Shown: in pieces, positions 34,115 through 42,474 of the stretch | Layout: the number at the start of each line of letters is the position of its first letter | How positions within the stretch are numbered: the first letter of the stretch is position 1 | Assembly: GCF_000403455.2 (NCBI RefSeq) | Contig: NZ_KE159723.1 | Location: 66,424 to 130,423 of the forward strand | Length of the DNA: 64,000 nt | Source of the DNA: Dorea sp. 5-2 | GTDB taxonomy: Bacteria; Bacillota; Clostridia; Lachnospirales; Lachnospiraceae | Direction: 5' to 3' | Position numbers and translations under genes: made by a program | Notes under the pieces: model-generated | The model's input: the letters and a program-made list of their open reading frames with translations, nothing else | Database searches by the model: none | Told to the model about the DNA's origin: nothing

Positions 34115-35233
34115 TCAGCGGCGCTTGCGGTATCTGGCAGGCGTCGTTCCGTATTTCTCCTGAAAGATCTTGTAGAAATACCCTTTGTTATGATATCCGA
34201 CAAGCTCGGTGATCTCGTCTACGCTCTTATCTGTGGCGGTCAGCATATGTTCGGCATGCTCAAGGCGGATCTGCTGTACGTATGCCGAGTAAGTAAGCCC
34301 TGTCTTGTTCTTGATGATCCGGTTGAAATAATCCTCCTGAAAATGGAACTCACGCACCAACTCCTGGATGGTGACCGTGGCATAGTGCCCCCTGATGTAG
34401 TCCGAGATCTCTTCAAACAGGAGCCAGTTCATAGTCTTGCGCTGTTCTCTGGAGAGAGAGAAGTCGTATTCCGTGCTTATGATCCGGAAGATACGAAGCA
34501 GCAGTCCCTTGCAGATATAGTGTGCTCCGGTCTCGTTATCGTGCAGCTCCTTTAATAACAGGCAGAGGCAGTCCTCAAGCCTGCCTACGGGATCGGAAGC
34601 AGAGCCGAGACCGGAGGCAGAGTCAGAACCTGAGCCTGAGCCTGGACGGAAATGCAAGTATTGCTGTACATTCTTCTGTTTCAGCAGCGCGGACTGCAGA
34701 AAGGAGATGATCTTCTGAGTAGCGACATTTTCATCCATGATCTCAGAGAACATATCGTTGGCGATGCCGAGGAACAGGATGACGGCGGGCTGATCGAGAA
34801 GGTGGTCTTGATGGAGGCAGTTCTTGTCGATCAGGCACAGGTCGCCTTTGGCAAATGTGATATCCCGCCCCAGGATCCGTTGGCGGAATTCCCCTTCGAC
34901 GACATAGGCAAGCTCGATGTAATCATGGGTGTGGAGCTGTGTTTTCTCACCGGATGGAAAAGGCAGCCGGTAACAGAAGGGTTCCGGCGCCGGGGCGAGA
35001 GTAGCGCGCAGGACGGGGGAAGCGGCAGAGCCTGCGTCCGCCCGAATCGCCCAGCATAGGGCAAAGATCCGTTCGTTTGGGGGAAGGGGATAGGTCTTGA
35101 CCTCCTGATCGGACTTCGAGTATTCCGGGCAGACAAGGCGCGCCCCCAACTTATGGTCGGGAGGCAGGAGCCGGGGTTCGTCTCCGGTGATATGGCTGCA
35201 GTATTCGGACAATGTTAAGTTGGAAATCTTCAT
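34115..35233 (-). CDS. AraC family transcriptional regulator
   Basis: The 372-residue regulator has an N-terminal cupin sensor (HTHDYIELAYVVEGEFRQRI, then GDLCLIDKN) and a C-terminal double helix-turn-helix (TIQELVREFHFQEDYFNRIIKNKTG and DEITELVGYHNKGYFYKIFQEKYG, ending TPARYRKR). Between them lies an unusual Gly/Ser/Asp-rich insert of about 25 residues (about 203-227), likely a recent slippage expansion. AGAAAGGAGCC precedes the ATG. Downstream, the ABC permease gene ends 24 bases away on the other strand. Its targets are not evident; the MATE gene just upstream on the same strand is one candidate. Confidence 0.9.
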   Translation of the reverse strand: MKISNLTLSEYCSHITGDEPRLLPPDHKLGARLVCPEYSKSDQEVKTYPLPPNERIFALCWAIRADAGSAASPVLRATLAPAPEPFCYRLPFPSGEKTQLHTHDYIELAYVVEGEFRQRILGRDITFAKGDLCLIDKNCLHQDHLLDQPAVILFLGIANDMFSEIMDENVATQKIISFLQSALLKQKNVQQYLHFRPGSGSGSDSASGLGSASDPVGRLEDCLCLLLKELHDNETGAHYICKGLLLRIFRIISTEYDFSLSREQRKTMNWLLFEEISDYIRGHYATVTIQELVREFHFQEDYFNRIIKNKTGLTYSAYVQQIRLEHAEHMLTATDKSVDEITELVGYHNKGYFYKIFQEKYGTTPARYRKRR

Positions 35234-35340
35234 AAATATGGCTCCTTTCTATAATTCACGCACTGTCTTTACTGTCATCAGATGCGTGGATGCCGGAGAT
35301 CTGGGATTAGCCTGGCGGGAAATTACTTATATGTTTATAC

Positions 35341-36669
35341 CTATGTTCGTGTATATTTTTTGTAGATCAAGTACGAGAACCCTGCCGCCACGAATTCCGT
35401 GAAGCAGAAGGCATACCATACGCCGCTTACGCCGATCAGCCTGCTAAGAAGGAATGCGGCGGGAATGATCACGGCAACATAACGAAGCAGTGATATATAC
35501 AGGGAGGGCGTCCCTTTCCCAAGCCCTTCCAGCGCCCCGCAGCAGGTGACGGAAACTGCCGATACGATGAAACCAAGGCTGATGATATGCAGCGCTTTTA
35601 CACCGATGCGGATGGTCTCTTCGTTGGAAGTGAACAGCCCGATCAAGTTGTCCGGGATCAGCCATGACAGGACGGTGCCGGCGATCATGACGCCTGCCGT
35701 GAGCGCAAGGGTCGTCTGGAAGATCCTCTTCACCCGCAGCTTCATGCCGGCGCCGTAATTATACCCCATCAGGGGACGTATACCCTGGATGATACCATTT
35801 GCCGTCAGATAGATGAAGGTCTGAAGCTTGTAGTATACGCCCAGTACGAGTACATAGGTCTCCGAGAATCCTGCGAGGATTCCGTTCAGTACCGAGATCA
35901 GCAGGGAAGGAAGCGCCAGGTTTAAGGTTGCGGAAAGACCGATGGAATATAAGCGCATGACGATATTCTTCTCTGGTTTCATATAGCGCCGCTCCAGTTT
36001 AAGCGGAAGCGGGTCGAACCGGCAGAAGAGTAGGTATCCGATAAGAGAGACGGTCTGCCCGATCCCGGTTGCGTAAGCCGCTCCGGCGATCCCCATGGCG
36101 GGGAAGAACCCGATCCCGAAGATCATCAGTGGATCCAGGATGATGTTGGCAACGAAGCCGAACATCATACAGAGCATGGATACCTTCATCTTCCCAACAG
36201 CCTGGAAAAGCTTCTCGTATACCAGTTCCAAGGCGATCACTGTGGAGAATAAGAAGGCGCGGTTTGAGTATTGAAGCGCCATGCCGGTCACCGTCTCATC
36301 TGAGGAAAACATCCTGAGAAACAGAGGCATGACGGCTATGCAGATAACAGTCAGGACGATGCCGTGGATCAGGTTCAGCAGCATCCCCTGGGCGGCGGAT
36401 TTATTGGCGCAGGCATGTTCTCCTGCTCCGAGAAAATATGCGGTCGCCGCATTGATCCCGATGGCGAATCCGATGGCGATGGCATTGATCATATTCTGTA
36501 CGGGATAGACCAGCGCCAGTGCGGTCATGGCATCCTCGCTAAGTTTTGCTACGAAGTAGCTGTCCACGATGTTGTATAGGGAATTGACTGCCATGGAGAT
36601 GACCATGGGCAGAGACATGGACAGTACAAGCGGCAGTATCTTCTTTTCTTTCATAAATGTTTGTTCCAT
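35341..36669 (-). CDS. MATE family efflux transporter
   Basis: The 442-residue protein has about 12 membrane helices, the two six-helix bundles of the MATE fold. Recognisable parts are LVLSMSLPMVISMAVNSLYNIVD in the first helix, the conserved PVQNMINAIAIGFAIGINA, and the second-half MGYNYGAGMKLRVK. MATE pumps exchange drugs or metabolites for protons or sodium. AAGGAGAATGAATT precedes the ATG. The gene is preceded by a short leader ending in an intrinsic terminator right before the ribosome site. It is separated by about 110 bases from the AraC gene downstream. Confidence 0.93.
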   Translation of the reverse strand: MEQTFMKEKKILPLVLSMSLPMVISMAVNSLYNIVDSYFVAKLSEDAMTALALVYPVQNMINAIAIGFAIGINAATAYFLGAGEHACANKSAAQGMLLNLIHGIVLTVICIAVMPLFLRMFSSDETVTGMALQYSNRAFLFSTVIALELVYEKLFQAVGKMKVSMLCMMFGFVANIILDPLMIFGIGFFPAMGIAGAAYATGIGQTVSLIGYLLFCRFDPLPLKLERRYMKPEKNIVMRLYSIGLSATLNLALPSLLISVLNGILAGFSETYVLVLGVYYKLQTFIYLTANGIIQGIRPLMGYNYGAGMKLRVKRIFQTTLALTAGVMIAGTVLSWLIPDNLIGLFTSNEETIRIGVKALHIISLGFIVSAVSVTCCGALEGLGKGTPSLYISLLRYVAVIIPAAFLLSRLIGVSGVWYAFCFTEFVAAGFSYLIYKKYTRT

Positions 36670-36804
36670 AATTCATTCTCCTTGCACAAAAAAATACCAC
36701 ACAAGCGCTTCCGGCAATTGTGTGGCGAAAAAAGAGTACTCTTGAAAAATCCACTCCCAAATTGGGTTTGTTAATAGTATGTCATATGGAGGTGGGATTG
36801 TCAA
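36670..36804 (-). promoter_or_regulatory. Attenuator-like leader of the MATE gene
   Basis: Minus strand: promoter TTGACA (36804-36799), 17 bases, CATACT (36781-36776). The leader of about 100 bases holds CCCAATTTGGG (36766-36756), the palindrome AAGAGTACTCTT (36743-36732), then CCACACAA (36725-36718) pairing with TTGTGTGG (36704-36697) and seven U (36694-36688). The terminator ends 10 bases before the ribosome site, so full-length mRNA needs readthrough. No known riboswitch class is recognised. Confidence 0.65.
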
Positions 36805-36910
36805 TCTGAAATTTGCCAAGTGGTGAATTCAAAATTTCAATTTTCCATTGTTCTTATATGTATTTTTTTGTATAATCTAATTATGAAAATGTTTATTGGA
36901 GGTGGCGGAT

Positions 36911-37387
36911 ATGGGAAAATTAAGAGTTTACCTGGATACCTCGGTAATCAGTCACTTGCTTCAAGAAGATGTTCCTGAAAAAATGGCCGATACCAGACAA
37001 TTATGGGAAATGTTTCGCGCAGGAATGTATGAGGTATATCTTTCCACAGTGACACTTGAAGAACTAAAAGGATGTTCAGAACCAAAGCAAAGCCAACTTT
37101 TCGATTATTTAGGGCTTATTGACTATACCCTTGTTCAAATCGATGATAATGTTGCGGATATTGCACAGCAAATTATTGAAATGGGGATACTAACAAAGAA
37201 AAGCTATGATGATTGTCAACATATTGGAGCTGCTATTGTTAGTGAATGTGACTGTATTATATCATGGAATTTTAAGCACATTGTAAATATTAAGACGATA
37301 AGAGGGATACGGGCAATTACAAATTTGAAAGGTCATAAACCGATTGAGATTCTAAATCCATCTGTACTATTAGAAAGTGAGGAATGA
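36911..37387 (+). CDS. PIN domain protein (VapC-like putative RNase)
   Basis: PIN domains are metal-dependent RNases, often toxins. The 158-residue protein begins MGKLRVYLDTSVISHLL with the first active-site Asp. A Glu is in TVTLEELKG, and later acidic residues are in KSYDDCQHIGAAIVSECD, followed by ISWNFKHIVN. The frame opens at a TTG at 36896, but that lies in the ribosome site GGAGGTGGCGG; the ATG at 36911 is chosen. The promoter is TTGTTC (36848-36853), 17 bases, TATAAT (36871-36876). Base composition is more AT-rich than its neighbours. A 57-codon gene starts 2 bases after its stop, which suggests a toxin-antitoxin or other paired system. Confidence 0.85.
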   Translation: MGKLRVYLDTSVISHLLQEDVPEKMADTRQLWEMFRAGMYEVYLSTVTLEELKGCSEPKQSQLFDYLGLIDYTLVQIDDNVADIAQQIIEMGILTKKSYDDCQHIGAAIVSECDCIISWNFKHIVNIKTIRGIRAITNLKGHKPIEILNPSVLLESEE

Positions 37388-37389
37388 TT

Positions 37390-37563
37390 ATGAAGAAACC
37401 TGCTCTAAGTCCGGATTTTACTATCGAGGATATTCACAAATTAAGAGAATATAATTACTATCAGACAAAGGATATGAGTCGGCAGGATCGCATAGACTAT
37501 TATAATACTCGTGGAATAGAAGTCCATAAAGAGATACAGGCTAGAAAATTACAGAAAATATGA
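37390..37563 (+). CDS. 57-residue protein coupled to the PIN gene
   Basis: The short gene begins at an ATG 2 bases after the PIN stop codon, with GAGGAATGATT as ribosome site. It reads MKKPALSPDFTIEDIHKLREYN, then YYQTKDMSRQDRIDYYNTRG, and ends EIQARKLQKI. It is charged, helical and has no membrane segment. I know no family name. The tight spacing and its position, followed by a terminator, indicate one two-gene mRNA. Placement after the toxin is the reverse of most VapBC operons, so its role as antitoxin is only a guess. Confidence 0.72.
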   Translation: MKKPALSPDFTIEDIHKLREYNYYQTKDMSRQDRIDYYNTRGIEVHKEIQARKLQKI

Positions 37564-37640
37564 ATTTGTAGTGCCGGAAGAAGCGTACTGATCTATAAGG
37601 AGCGGTATGGATATATTATACAGATAGCATTGCAGAGGCG

Positions 37641-37695
37641 AATCCCTGCAGGAATCAGGAAAAGGTAATACTGATCCCTGCAGGGATTTTTATTT
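37641..37695 (+). terminator. Terminator of the PIN / 57-residue operon
   Basis: AATCCCTGCAGG-A-ATCAG (37641-37658) pairs with CTGATCCCTGCAGGGATT (37671-37688), followed by TTTATTT. It also lies at the end of the convergent yoeB remnant. Confidence 0.85.
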
Positions 37696-37860
37696 GTCGT
37701 TATAATGTCCATGACAGGATACGATCGTTGTCTGATTGCCAACAGTCTTATATACGATACGATTCTTCTCATCAATATGCCGACTCCACCATCCGCTTAG
37801 ATTCCCGGATAGAGGTTCAGGATGACCTATTCCGTCAAAAGGAGTTCTTTGGATATCTTT
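37690..37860 (-). pseudogene. N-terminally truncated yoeB toxin
   Basis: On the minus strand, from 37860 to the stop at 37690, the frame reads KDIQRTPFDGIGHPEPLSG, then NLSGWWSRHIDEKNRIVYK and TTIVSCHGHYNDK. This is the C-terminal two thirds of a YoeB toxin, with the catalytic-region residues and terminal H-Y. The first 30 or so residues are missing. The antitoxin frame runs into it and ends at 37827 in another frame, with 34 bases shared. A deletion joined the antitoxin end to the toxin middle. No start codon or ribosome site serves the fragment. Confidence 0.85.
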
Positions 37861-38117
37861 AATGAGTTTAAGTCATGCTCTTTCGGAACAGATTGCCCGG
37901 ATTCGATCTTAGCAATGCGTTCTTCCAATATTCTTATGTTAGATTCTGCAAAAAACGGATCGGCTGTGATTTCAAAAGGAATCTTATTTTGGCGGACGAC
38001 AGCTTTTGCAAACATAGTAAAAGCTGTCGTCATATTCAATCCCATGTCTTCGAAAAGAAGCTCAGCTTGTTTTTTTAACTTTTCATCCATTCGGATAGTA
38101 ATGCTTGTTGTTGCCAT
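37827..38117 (-). CDS. RelB/DinJ family antitoxin (locus 2), toxin lost
   Basis: The 96-residue protein begins MATTSITIRMDEKLKKQAELLF, the ribbon-helix-helix, followed by GLNMTTAFTMFAKAVVRQ and NKIPFEITADPFFAES, the same motif as in the antitoxin at 15321. Its last ten or so residues (LKISKELLLTE) come from out-of-frame toxin sequence after a deletion, so the natural C-terminus is changed. AGGAGGT precedes the ATG. The promoter and palindrome remain, so it may still be made. It could act as an orphan antitoxin able to neutralise or regulate the intact relB-yoeB pair. Confidence 0.88.
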   Translation of the reverse strand: MATTSITIRMDEKLKKQAELLFEDMGLNMTTAFTMFAKAVVRQNKIPFEITADPFFAESNIRILEERIAKIESGQSVPKEHDLNSLKISKELLLTE

Positions 38118-38135
38118 ATGATCAAACCTCCTACT

Positions 38136-38172
38136 ATGCTAGCATAATACAATAAATGTATGTATATGTCAA
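38136..38172 (-). promoter_or_regulatory. Promoter and palindromic operator of relB (locus 2)
   Basis: Minus strand: TTGACA (38172-38167), 17 bases, TATTAT (38149-38144). The perfect palindrome ATGCTAGCAT (38136-38145) overlaps the end of the -10 box. It differs from the locus 1 palindrome only by a symmetric A/T to G/C change. Confidence 0.75.
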
Positions 38173-38275
38173 TACATGATATGTACAAATGTATAAATTG
38201 TACAGCACCAAAATTTATGTAGTAAATAGAAGTCGGATTAGGTAACTTTTTCTCCAAACCGGCAGAGTTATGAAC

Positions 38276-38305
38276 TTGTGTAGGTGTCAGGCATTTCCTT
38301 ATAAT
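38276..38305 (+). promoter_or_regulatory. Promoter of the arabinose operon
   Basis: TTGTGT (38276-38281), 18 bases, TATAAT (38300-38305), 50 bases before the araA start. No clear AraR-type operator is visible. Confidence 0.55.
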
Positions 38306-38355
38306 AAATGCAGATCATTAATCAGTTTCAGTTTCAAGAAAGAGAGGAAATCAAT

Positions 38356-39855
38356 ATGTTAAAATCAAAAACTTACCAGTTCTGGTTCTGCACCGGTTCA
38401 CAGGATTTATACGGGGATGTGTGTCTGGCACATGTGGCGGAGCATTCACAGAAGATCGTGGAGGCGCTGAATGCGTCCGGCAATCTTCCGTATGAAGTCG
38501 TATGGAAACCAACCCTGATCACTAATGAGCTGATCCGCAAGACCCTGAACGAAGCGAATACAGAGGAAACCTGCGCGGGAGTGATCACATGGATGCATAC
38601 TTTCTCACCGGCGAAGTCATGGATTCTTGGACTTCAGGAGTACAGAAAGCCGCTGCTTCATCTCCATACGCAGTTCAACCGTGAGATTCCATATGACACC
38701 ATTGACATGGACTTCATGAACGAGAATCAGGCGGCGCACGGAGACAGAGAGTACGGACACATTTTCAGCCGCCTTGGCATGGAGCGGAAGGTCATCATGG
38801 GATATTGGGAGGACGCGGACGTTCAGAAAAAGATCGGCTCCTGGATGCGCACGGCGGTCGGCGTGATCGAGAGCAGCCACATCCGTGTCATGAGGATCGC
38901 GGATAATATGAGGAATGTTGCCGTTACCGAGGGCGATAAGGTAGAGGCGCAGATCAAGTTCGGATGGGAGATCGACGCATATCCGGTGAATGAAATTGCG
39001 GCAGAAGTAGAGGCAGTTTCCAAAGGAGATATTGACGCGCAGGTCGAAGAATATTATGATAAGTATGAGATACTTTTGGAAGGCAGAGATGAGAAGGAAT
39101 TCAGAGAGCATGTAGCGGTGCAGGCGGGAATCGAGATCGGGTTCGAGAGATTCTTGGAGGCGAAGAACTACCAGGCGATCGTGACACATTTCGGTGATCT
39201 TGGAAGCCTTAGACAGTTGCCGGGGCTTGCGATCCAGAGGCTGATGGAGAAGGGGTATGGATTCGCAGGAGAAGGCGACTGGAAGACGGCGGCGATGGTA
39301 CGCCTCATGAAGATCATGACACAGGGTATGAAGGACGCGAAGGGAACCTCGTTCATGGAGGATTACACCTATAATCTGGTACCGGGCAAGGAAGGGATCC
39401 TGCAGGCGCACATGCTTGAGGTATGTCCGTCTGTGGCGGAAGGCAAGATCAGCATCAAGGAACAGCCGCTCTCCATGGGAGACAGGGAAGATCCGGCAAG
39501 ACTTGTATTTACATCTAAGACAGGTCCGGCTATCGCGACTTCACTCATTGACCTTGGGGACAGATTCCGACTGATCATCAATGACGTGGACTGCAAGAAG
39601 GTGGAGAAGCCTATGCCGAAGCTTCCGGTAGCCACAGCATTCTGGACGCCGCAGCCGAACCTGCAGACAGGCGCGGAGGCATGGATCCTTGCGGGCGGCG
39701 CGCATCACACTGCATTCTCTTATGACCTGACTTCCGAGCAAATGGGCGATTGGGCGGCATGCATGGGTATTGAGGCCGTCTATATTGACAAGGATACGAC
39801 CATCCGCCAGTTCAAGAACGAGCTGCTGTGGAACAGTGTCGCGTACCGCAAGTAG
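38356..39855 (+). CDS. araA: L-arabinose isomerase
   Basis: AraA converts L-arabinose to L-ribulose with Mn2+. At 499 residues it matches the family length (E. coli 500). Typical stretches are FWFCTGSQDLYGD at the N-terminus, TWMHTFSPAKSWI, LLHLHTQFNREIPY, the FAGEGDWKTAAM segment carrying a metal-binding glutamate, MEDYTYNL, and LAGGAHHTAFSY with metal-binding histidines. The frame opens earlier at 38308, but GAGAGG lies just before the ATG at 38356, and the protein then begins MLKSKTYQFWF as expected. First gene of the araA-FGGY-araD operon; the kinase starts 12 bases after its stop. Confidence 0.97.
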   Translation: MLKSKTYQFWFCTGSQDLYGDVCLAHVAEHSQKIVEALNASGNLPYEVVWKPTLITNELIRKTLNEANTEETCAGVITWMHTFSPAKSWILGLQEYRKPLLHLHTQFNREIPYDTIDMDFMNENQAAHGDREYGHIFSRLGMERKVIMGYWEDADVQKKIGSWMRTAVGVIESSHIRVMRIADNMRNVAVTEGDKVEAQIKFGWEIDAYPVNEIAAEVEAVSKGDIDAQVEEYYDKYEILLEGRDEKEFREHVAVQAGIEIGFERFLEAKNYQAIVTHFGDLGSLRQLPGLAIQRLMEKGYGFAGEGDWKTAAMVRLMKIMTQGMKDAKGTSFMEDYTYNLVPGKEGILQAHMLEVCPSVAEGKISIKEQPLSMGDREDPARLVFTSKTGPAIATSLIDLGDRFRLIINDVDCKKVEKPMPKLPVATAFWTPQPNLQTGAEAWILAGGAHHTAFSYDLTSEQMGDWAACMGIEAVYIDKDTTIRQFKNELLWNSVAYRK

Positions 39856-39867
39856 GAGGAGAATAAC

Positions 39868-41463
39868 ATGAGCAACGTAAAAGAAGTAATTGAGAGCGGC
39901 AAGGCTGTGCTTGGCATTGAGCTTGGATCGACCAGGATCAAGGCGGTGCTGATCGGAGAGGACCACACACCGATCGCGTCAGGCGACCATGGTTGGGAAA
40001 ACCGCCTGGAAGATGGAAACTGGACGTATTCGCTGGATGATATCTGGACAGGGCTGCGTGACAGCTACAAAAATCTGGCGGCAGATGTCAAGGAGAAGTA
40101 CGGCGTTCCTCTTAAGAAGATCGGATCCATCGGCTTCAGCGCGATGATGCATGGATATATGGCGTTCGATAAAGAGGGCGATCTTCTGGTTCCGTTCCGT
40201 ACCTGGAGGAATTCCACCACAGGACCGGCGGCAGAGAAGCTGATCGATCTGTTCCAGTATAATATTCCTCTGAGATGGAGTATAGCCCACTTATACCAGT
40301 CCATCCTGAATGAAGAAGAGCATGTAAAGGACGTTGCATATTTTACGACATTGTCCGGTTATATCCACTGGAAGCTGACGGGAGAGAAGGCGCTTGGGAT
40401 CGGCGATGCGTCCGGCATGTTCCCCATTGATGTGGAGAAGAAGGATTTTAATGAGGAAATGATCCGGAAATTCGATGATCTGGTGGCGGAGAAGAATTAT
40501 CCGTGGAAGCTCAGAGAGATCATGCCGAAGGTTATGGTGGCAGGAGAAAGTGCGGGCGTCCTGACGGAAGAGGGCGCGCGCCTGTTAGATGAGAGCGGGG
40601 AGCTTGAAGCGGGAATTCCGTTATGTCCGCCGGAAGGTGATGCCGGAACGGGTATGGCGGCGACGAACAGTGTTGCGCAGCGTACCGGTAACGTATCTGC
40701 CGGAACCAGTGTATTTGCCATGATCGTGCTTGAGAAAGAGCTTCGGAAAGTCTATCCGGAGATCGACCTTGTGACGACGCCGGACGGCAGCCTGGTGGCA
40801 ATGGTACATGCCAATAACTGTACTTCTGACCTGAACGCGTGGGTAGGCATCTTCAAAGAATTTGCCGAGAGCTTCGGGATAGAAGTGGATATGAACAAAT
40901 TATTCGGAACCTTATATAATAAGGCGCTGGAAGGCGACGCGGACTGCGGCGGATTATTGTCTTACGGATATCTCTCGGGAGAATTCATCACAGGAGTGGA
41001 CGAAGGACGTCCGTTATTCGTGCGGTCGCCGAAGAGTAGATTCAATCTGGCGAACTTCATGCGTGTAAACCTGTTCACAGCGCTCGGGGCGATCAAAGTG
41101 GGTATGGATCTGCTTCTGAAGGAAGAGGATGTAGCGATCGACTCTATCCTGGGACACGGCGGGCTGTTTAAGACCAAAGGGGTAGGACAGAGGATCCTCG
41201 CAGCGGCGATCAATGCGCCGGTATCCGTGATGGAGACGGCAGGCGAAGGAGGCCCGTGGGGCATGGCGCTTCTGGCTGCTTATATGAAGAACAAGGCAGA
41301 CGGGGAGACTCTGGAGGATTATCTGGCTAAGAAGGTATTCGAAGGAAATGCCGGAAGCCGTATGGAACCGGATGCGAAGGACGTGGAAGGCTACGAGGTA
41401 TTCATCGAGCGATATAAGAAGGGCGTGGCGATCGAGAAAGAGGCGCTTAGATGCCTGATCTAG
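39868..41463 (+). CDS. FGGY-family carbohydrate kinase, probable L-ribulokinase
   Basis: The 531-residue protein has the two actin-like FGGY domains: the N-terminal phosphate loop [15 protein letters not shown], a catalytic Asp region [23 protein letters not shown], and the C-terminal ATP-binding [15 protein letters not shown] and [14 protein letters not shown]. By position between araA and araD it should phosphorylate L-ribulose to L-ribulose 5-phosphate, the AraB step. By sequence it is not of the classical E. coli AraB type, so no symbol is given. GTAGGAGGAG precedes the ATG. A hairpin (AGGGGCAG with CTCTGCCCT, 41470-41515) separates it from araD. Confidence 0.88.
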   Translation: MSNVKEVIESGKAVLGIELGSTRIKAVLIGEDHTPIASGDHGWENRLEDGNWTYSLDDIWTGLRDSYKNLAADVKEKYGVPLKKIGSIGFSAMMHGYMAFDKEGDLLVPFRTWRNSTTGPAAEKLIDLFQYNIPLRWSIAHLYQSILNEEEHVKDVAYFTTLSGYIHWKLTGEKALGIGDASGMFPIDVEKKDFNEEMIRKFDDLVAEKNYPWKLREIMPKVMVAGESAGVLTEEGARLLDESGELEAGIPLCPPEGDAGTGMAATNSVAQRTGNVSAGTSVFAMIVLEKELRKVYPEIDLVTTPDGSLVAMVHANNCTSDLNAWVGIFKEFAESFGIEVDMNKLFGTLYNKALEGDADCGGLLSYGYLSGEFITGVDEGRPLFVRSPKSRFNLANFMRVNLFTALGAIKVGMDLLLKEEDVAIDSILGHGGLFKTKGVGQRILAAAINAPVSVMETAGEGGPWGMALLAAYMKNKADGETLEDYLAKKVFEGNAGSRMEPDAKDVEGYEVFIERYKKGVAIEKEALRCLI

Positions 41464-41543
41464 ATATAAGAGGGGCAGCACACTAGTGCACTGGCTGTGA
41501 AAAGCCTCTGCCCTGTATGTTTTGTGTAGGAGGAATCGGAATT

Positions 41544-42245
41544 ATGTTGGAGCAGTTAAAGAAGGAAGTCTATGAAGCGAATATGTTATTGCCAAAGTAC
41601 GGCCTAGTTACATTTACCTGGGGAAATGTAAGCGGAATTGACCGTGAGAGCGGGCTGTTCGTGATCAAACCAAGCGGGGTAGAGTACGACAAACTGAAAC
41701 CGGAGGATATGGTTGTCGTTGACCTGGAGGGGAACAAGGTGGAGGGAGATTACAATCCTTCCTCCGATACGGCTACCCATGTCGTTCTGTATAATCGTTT
41801 TCCAAATGTCGGCGGTATCGTACATACCCATTCCTCCTGGGCGACCAGTTGGGCGCAGGCAGGAAGAGGGATTCCGTGTTACGGGACGACCCATGCGGAC
41901 TATATCTACGGGGAGGTTCCGTGTGTGAGGAATCTGACGAAAGAAGAGATCGACGAGGCGTATGAGAAGAATACGGGTATTCTGATCGCAGATGAGTTCG
42001 TGGCACGTAAATTGGATTATGTTGCGACTCCGGCGGTGCTGTGTAAGAATCATGGACCGTTTACCTGGGGTAAGGACGCGCATGAGGCTGTGCACAACGC
42101 GGTGGTATTAGAAGAAGTGGCGAAGATGGCGGCGCGCTGTGAGACGATCGATTCGCAGAATCAGCCTGCACCGCAGGAATTACAGGATAAGCACTACTAT
42201 AGGAAACACGGCGCCAACGCGTACTATGGACAGCCGGGAAAATAA
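41544..42245 (+). CDS. araD: L-ribulose-5-phosphate 4-epimerase
   Basis: AraD converts L-ribulose 5-phosphate to D-xylulose 5-phosphate, which enters the pentose phosphate or phosphoketolase route. It is a class II aldolase fold zinc enzyme. Visible motifs: [24 protein letters not shown], the zinc-binding [25 protein letters not shown] and KNHGPFTWG. The frame opens at 41517, but GTAGGAGGAATCGG directly precedes the ATG at 41544, giving 233 residues, the usual size. Last gene of the operon; a strong terminator follows. Confidence 0.96.
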   Translation: MLEQLKKEVYEANMLLPKYGLVTFTWGNVSGIDRESGLFVIKPSGVEYDKLKPEDMVVVDLEGNKVEGDYNPSSDTATHVVLYNRFPNVGGIVHTHSSWATSWAQAGRGIPCYGTTHADYIYGEVPCVRNLTKEEIDEAYEKNTGILIADEFVARKLDYVATPAVLCKNHGPFTWGKDAHEAVHNAVVLEEVAKMAARCETIDSQNQPAPQELQDKHYYRKHGANAYYGQPGK

Positions 42246-42258
42246 TCAGATATAGGAT

Positions 42259-42293
42259 AAAAAGAACCGGTCTCAGGCGGACCGGTTCTTTTT
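42259..42293 (+). terminator. Terminator of the arabinose operon
   Basis: AAAAAGAACCGGTC (42259-42272) pairs perfectly with GACCGGTTCTTTTT (42280-42293) around a 7-base loop. Confidence 0.92.
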
Positions 42294-42349
42294 GGATGTA
42301 TTGTTATTTTATGAAAGGAAAAGATAATTCTATGTATAAAAATTGCTTA

Positions 42350-42450
42350 TTTACAAATACTGATTTATATAATATAATCGAAATAAGTTAATCGAAATTA
42401 GAATTATTTCGATAGAACGAAATAATTTATGTCAATTAAAAAATATTTCG
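42350..42450 (+). promoter_or_regulatory. Promoter followed by CGAAATAA/TTATTTCG repeat array
   Basis: TTTACA (42350-42355), 17 bases, TATAAT (42373-42378). From the -10 box onward the leader carries CGAAATAA (42379-42386), CGAAATTA (42393-42400), TTATTTCG (42404-42411), CGAAATAA (42418-42425) and TATTTCG (42444-42450). TTATTTCG-ATAGAA-CGAAATAA is a perfect dyad. Binding of a repressor, or an mRNA hairpin, would control the AAA ATPase gene. Confidence 0.6.
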
Positions 42451-42474
42451 TCAGAAACGAGAGGGGTGAGAAGT

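Noticed and set aside
37593..37775. Minus-strand frame of 60 codons near the second relB
   Set aside because: It is out of frame with the yoeB remnant, which explains the sequence better.
41470..41515. Terminator between the FGGY kinase and araD
   Set aside because: The hairpin has no T-tract and the genes share a pathway; it is more likely an intra-operon hairpin.
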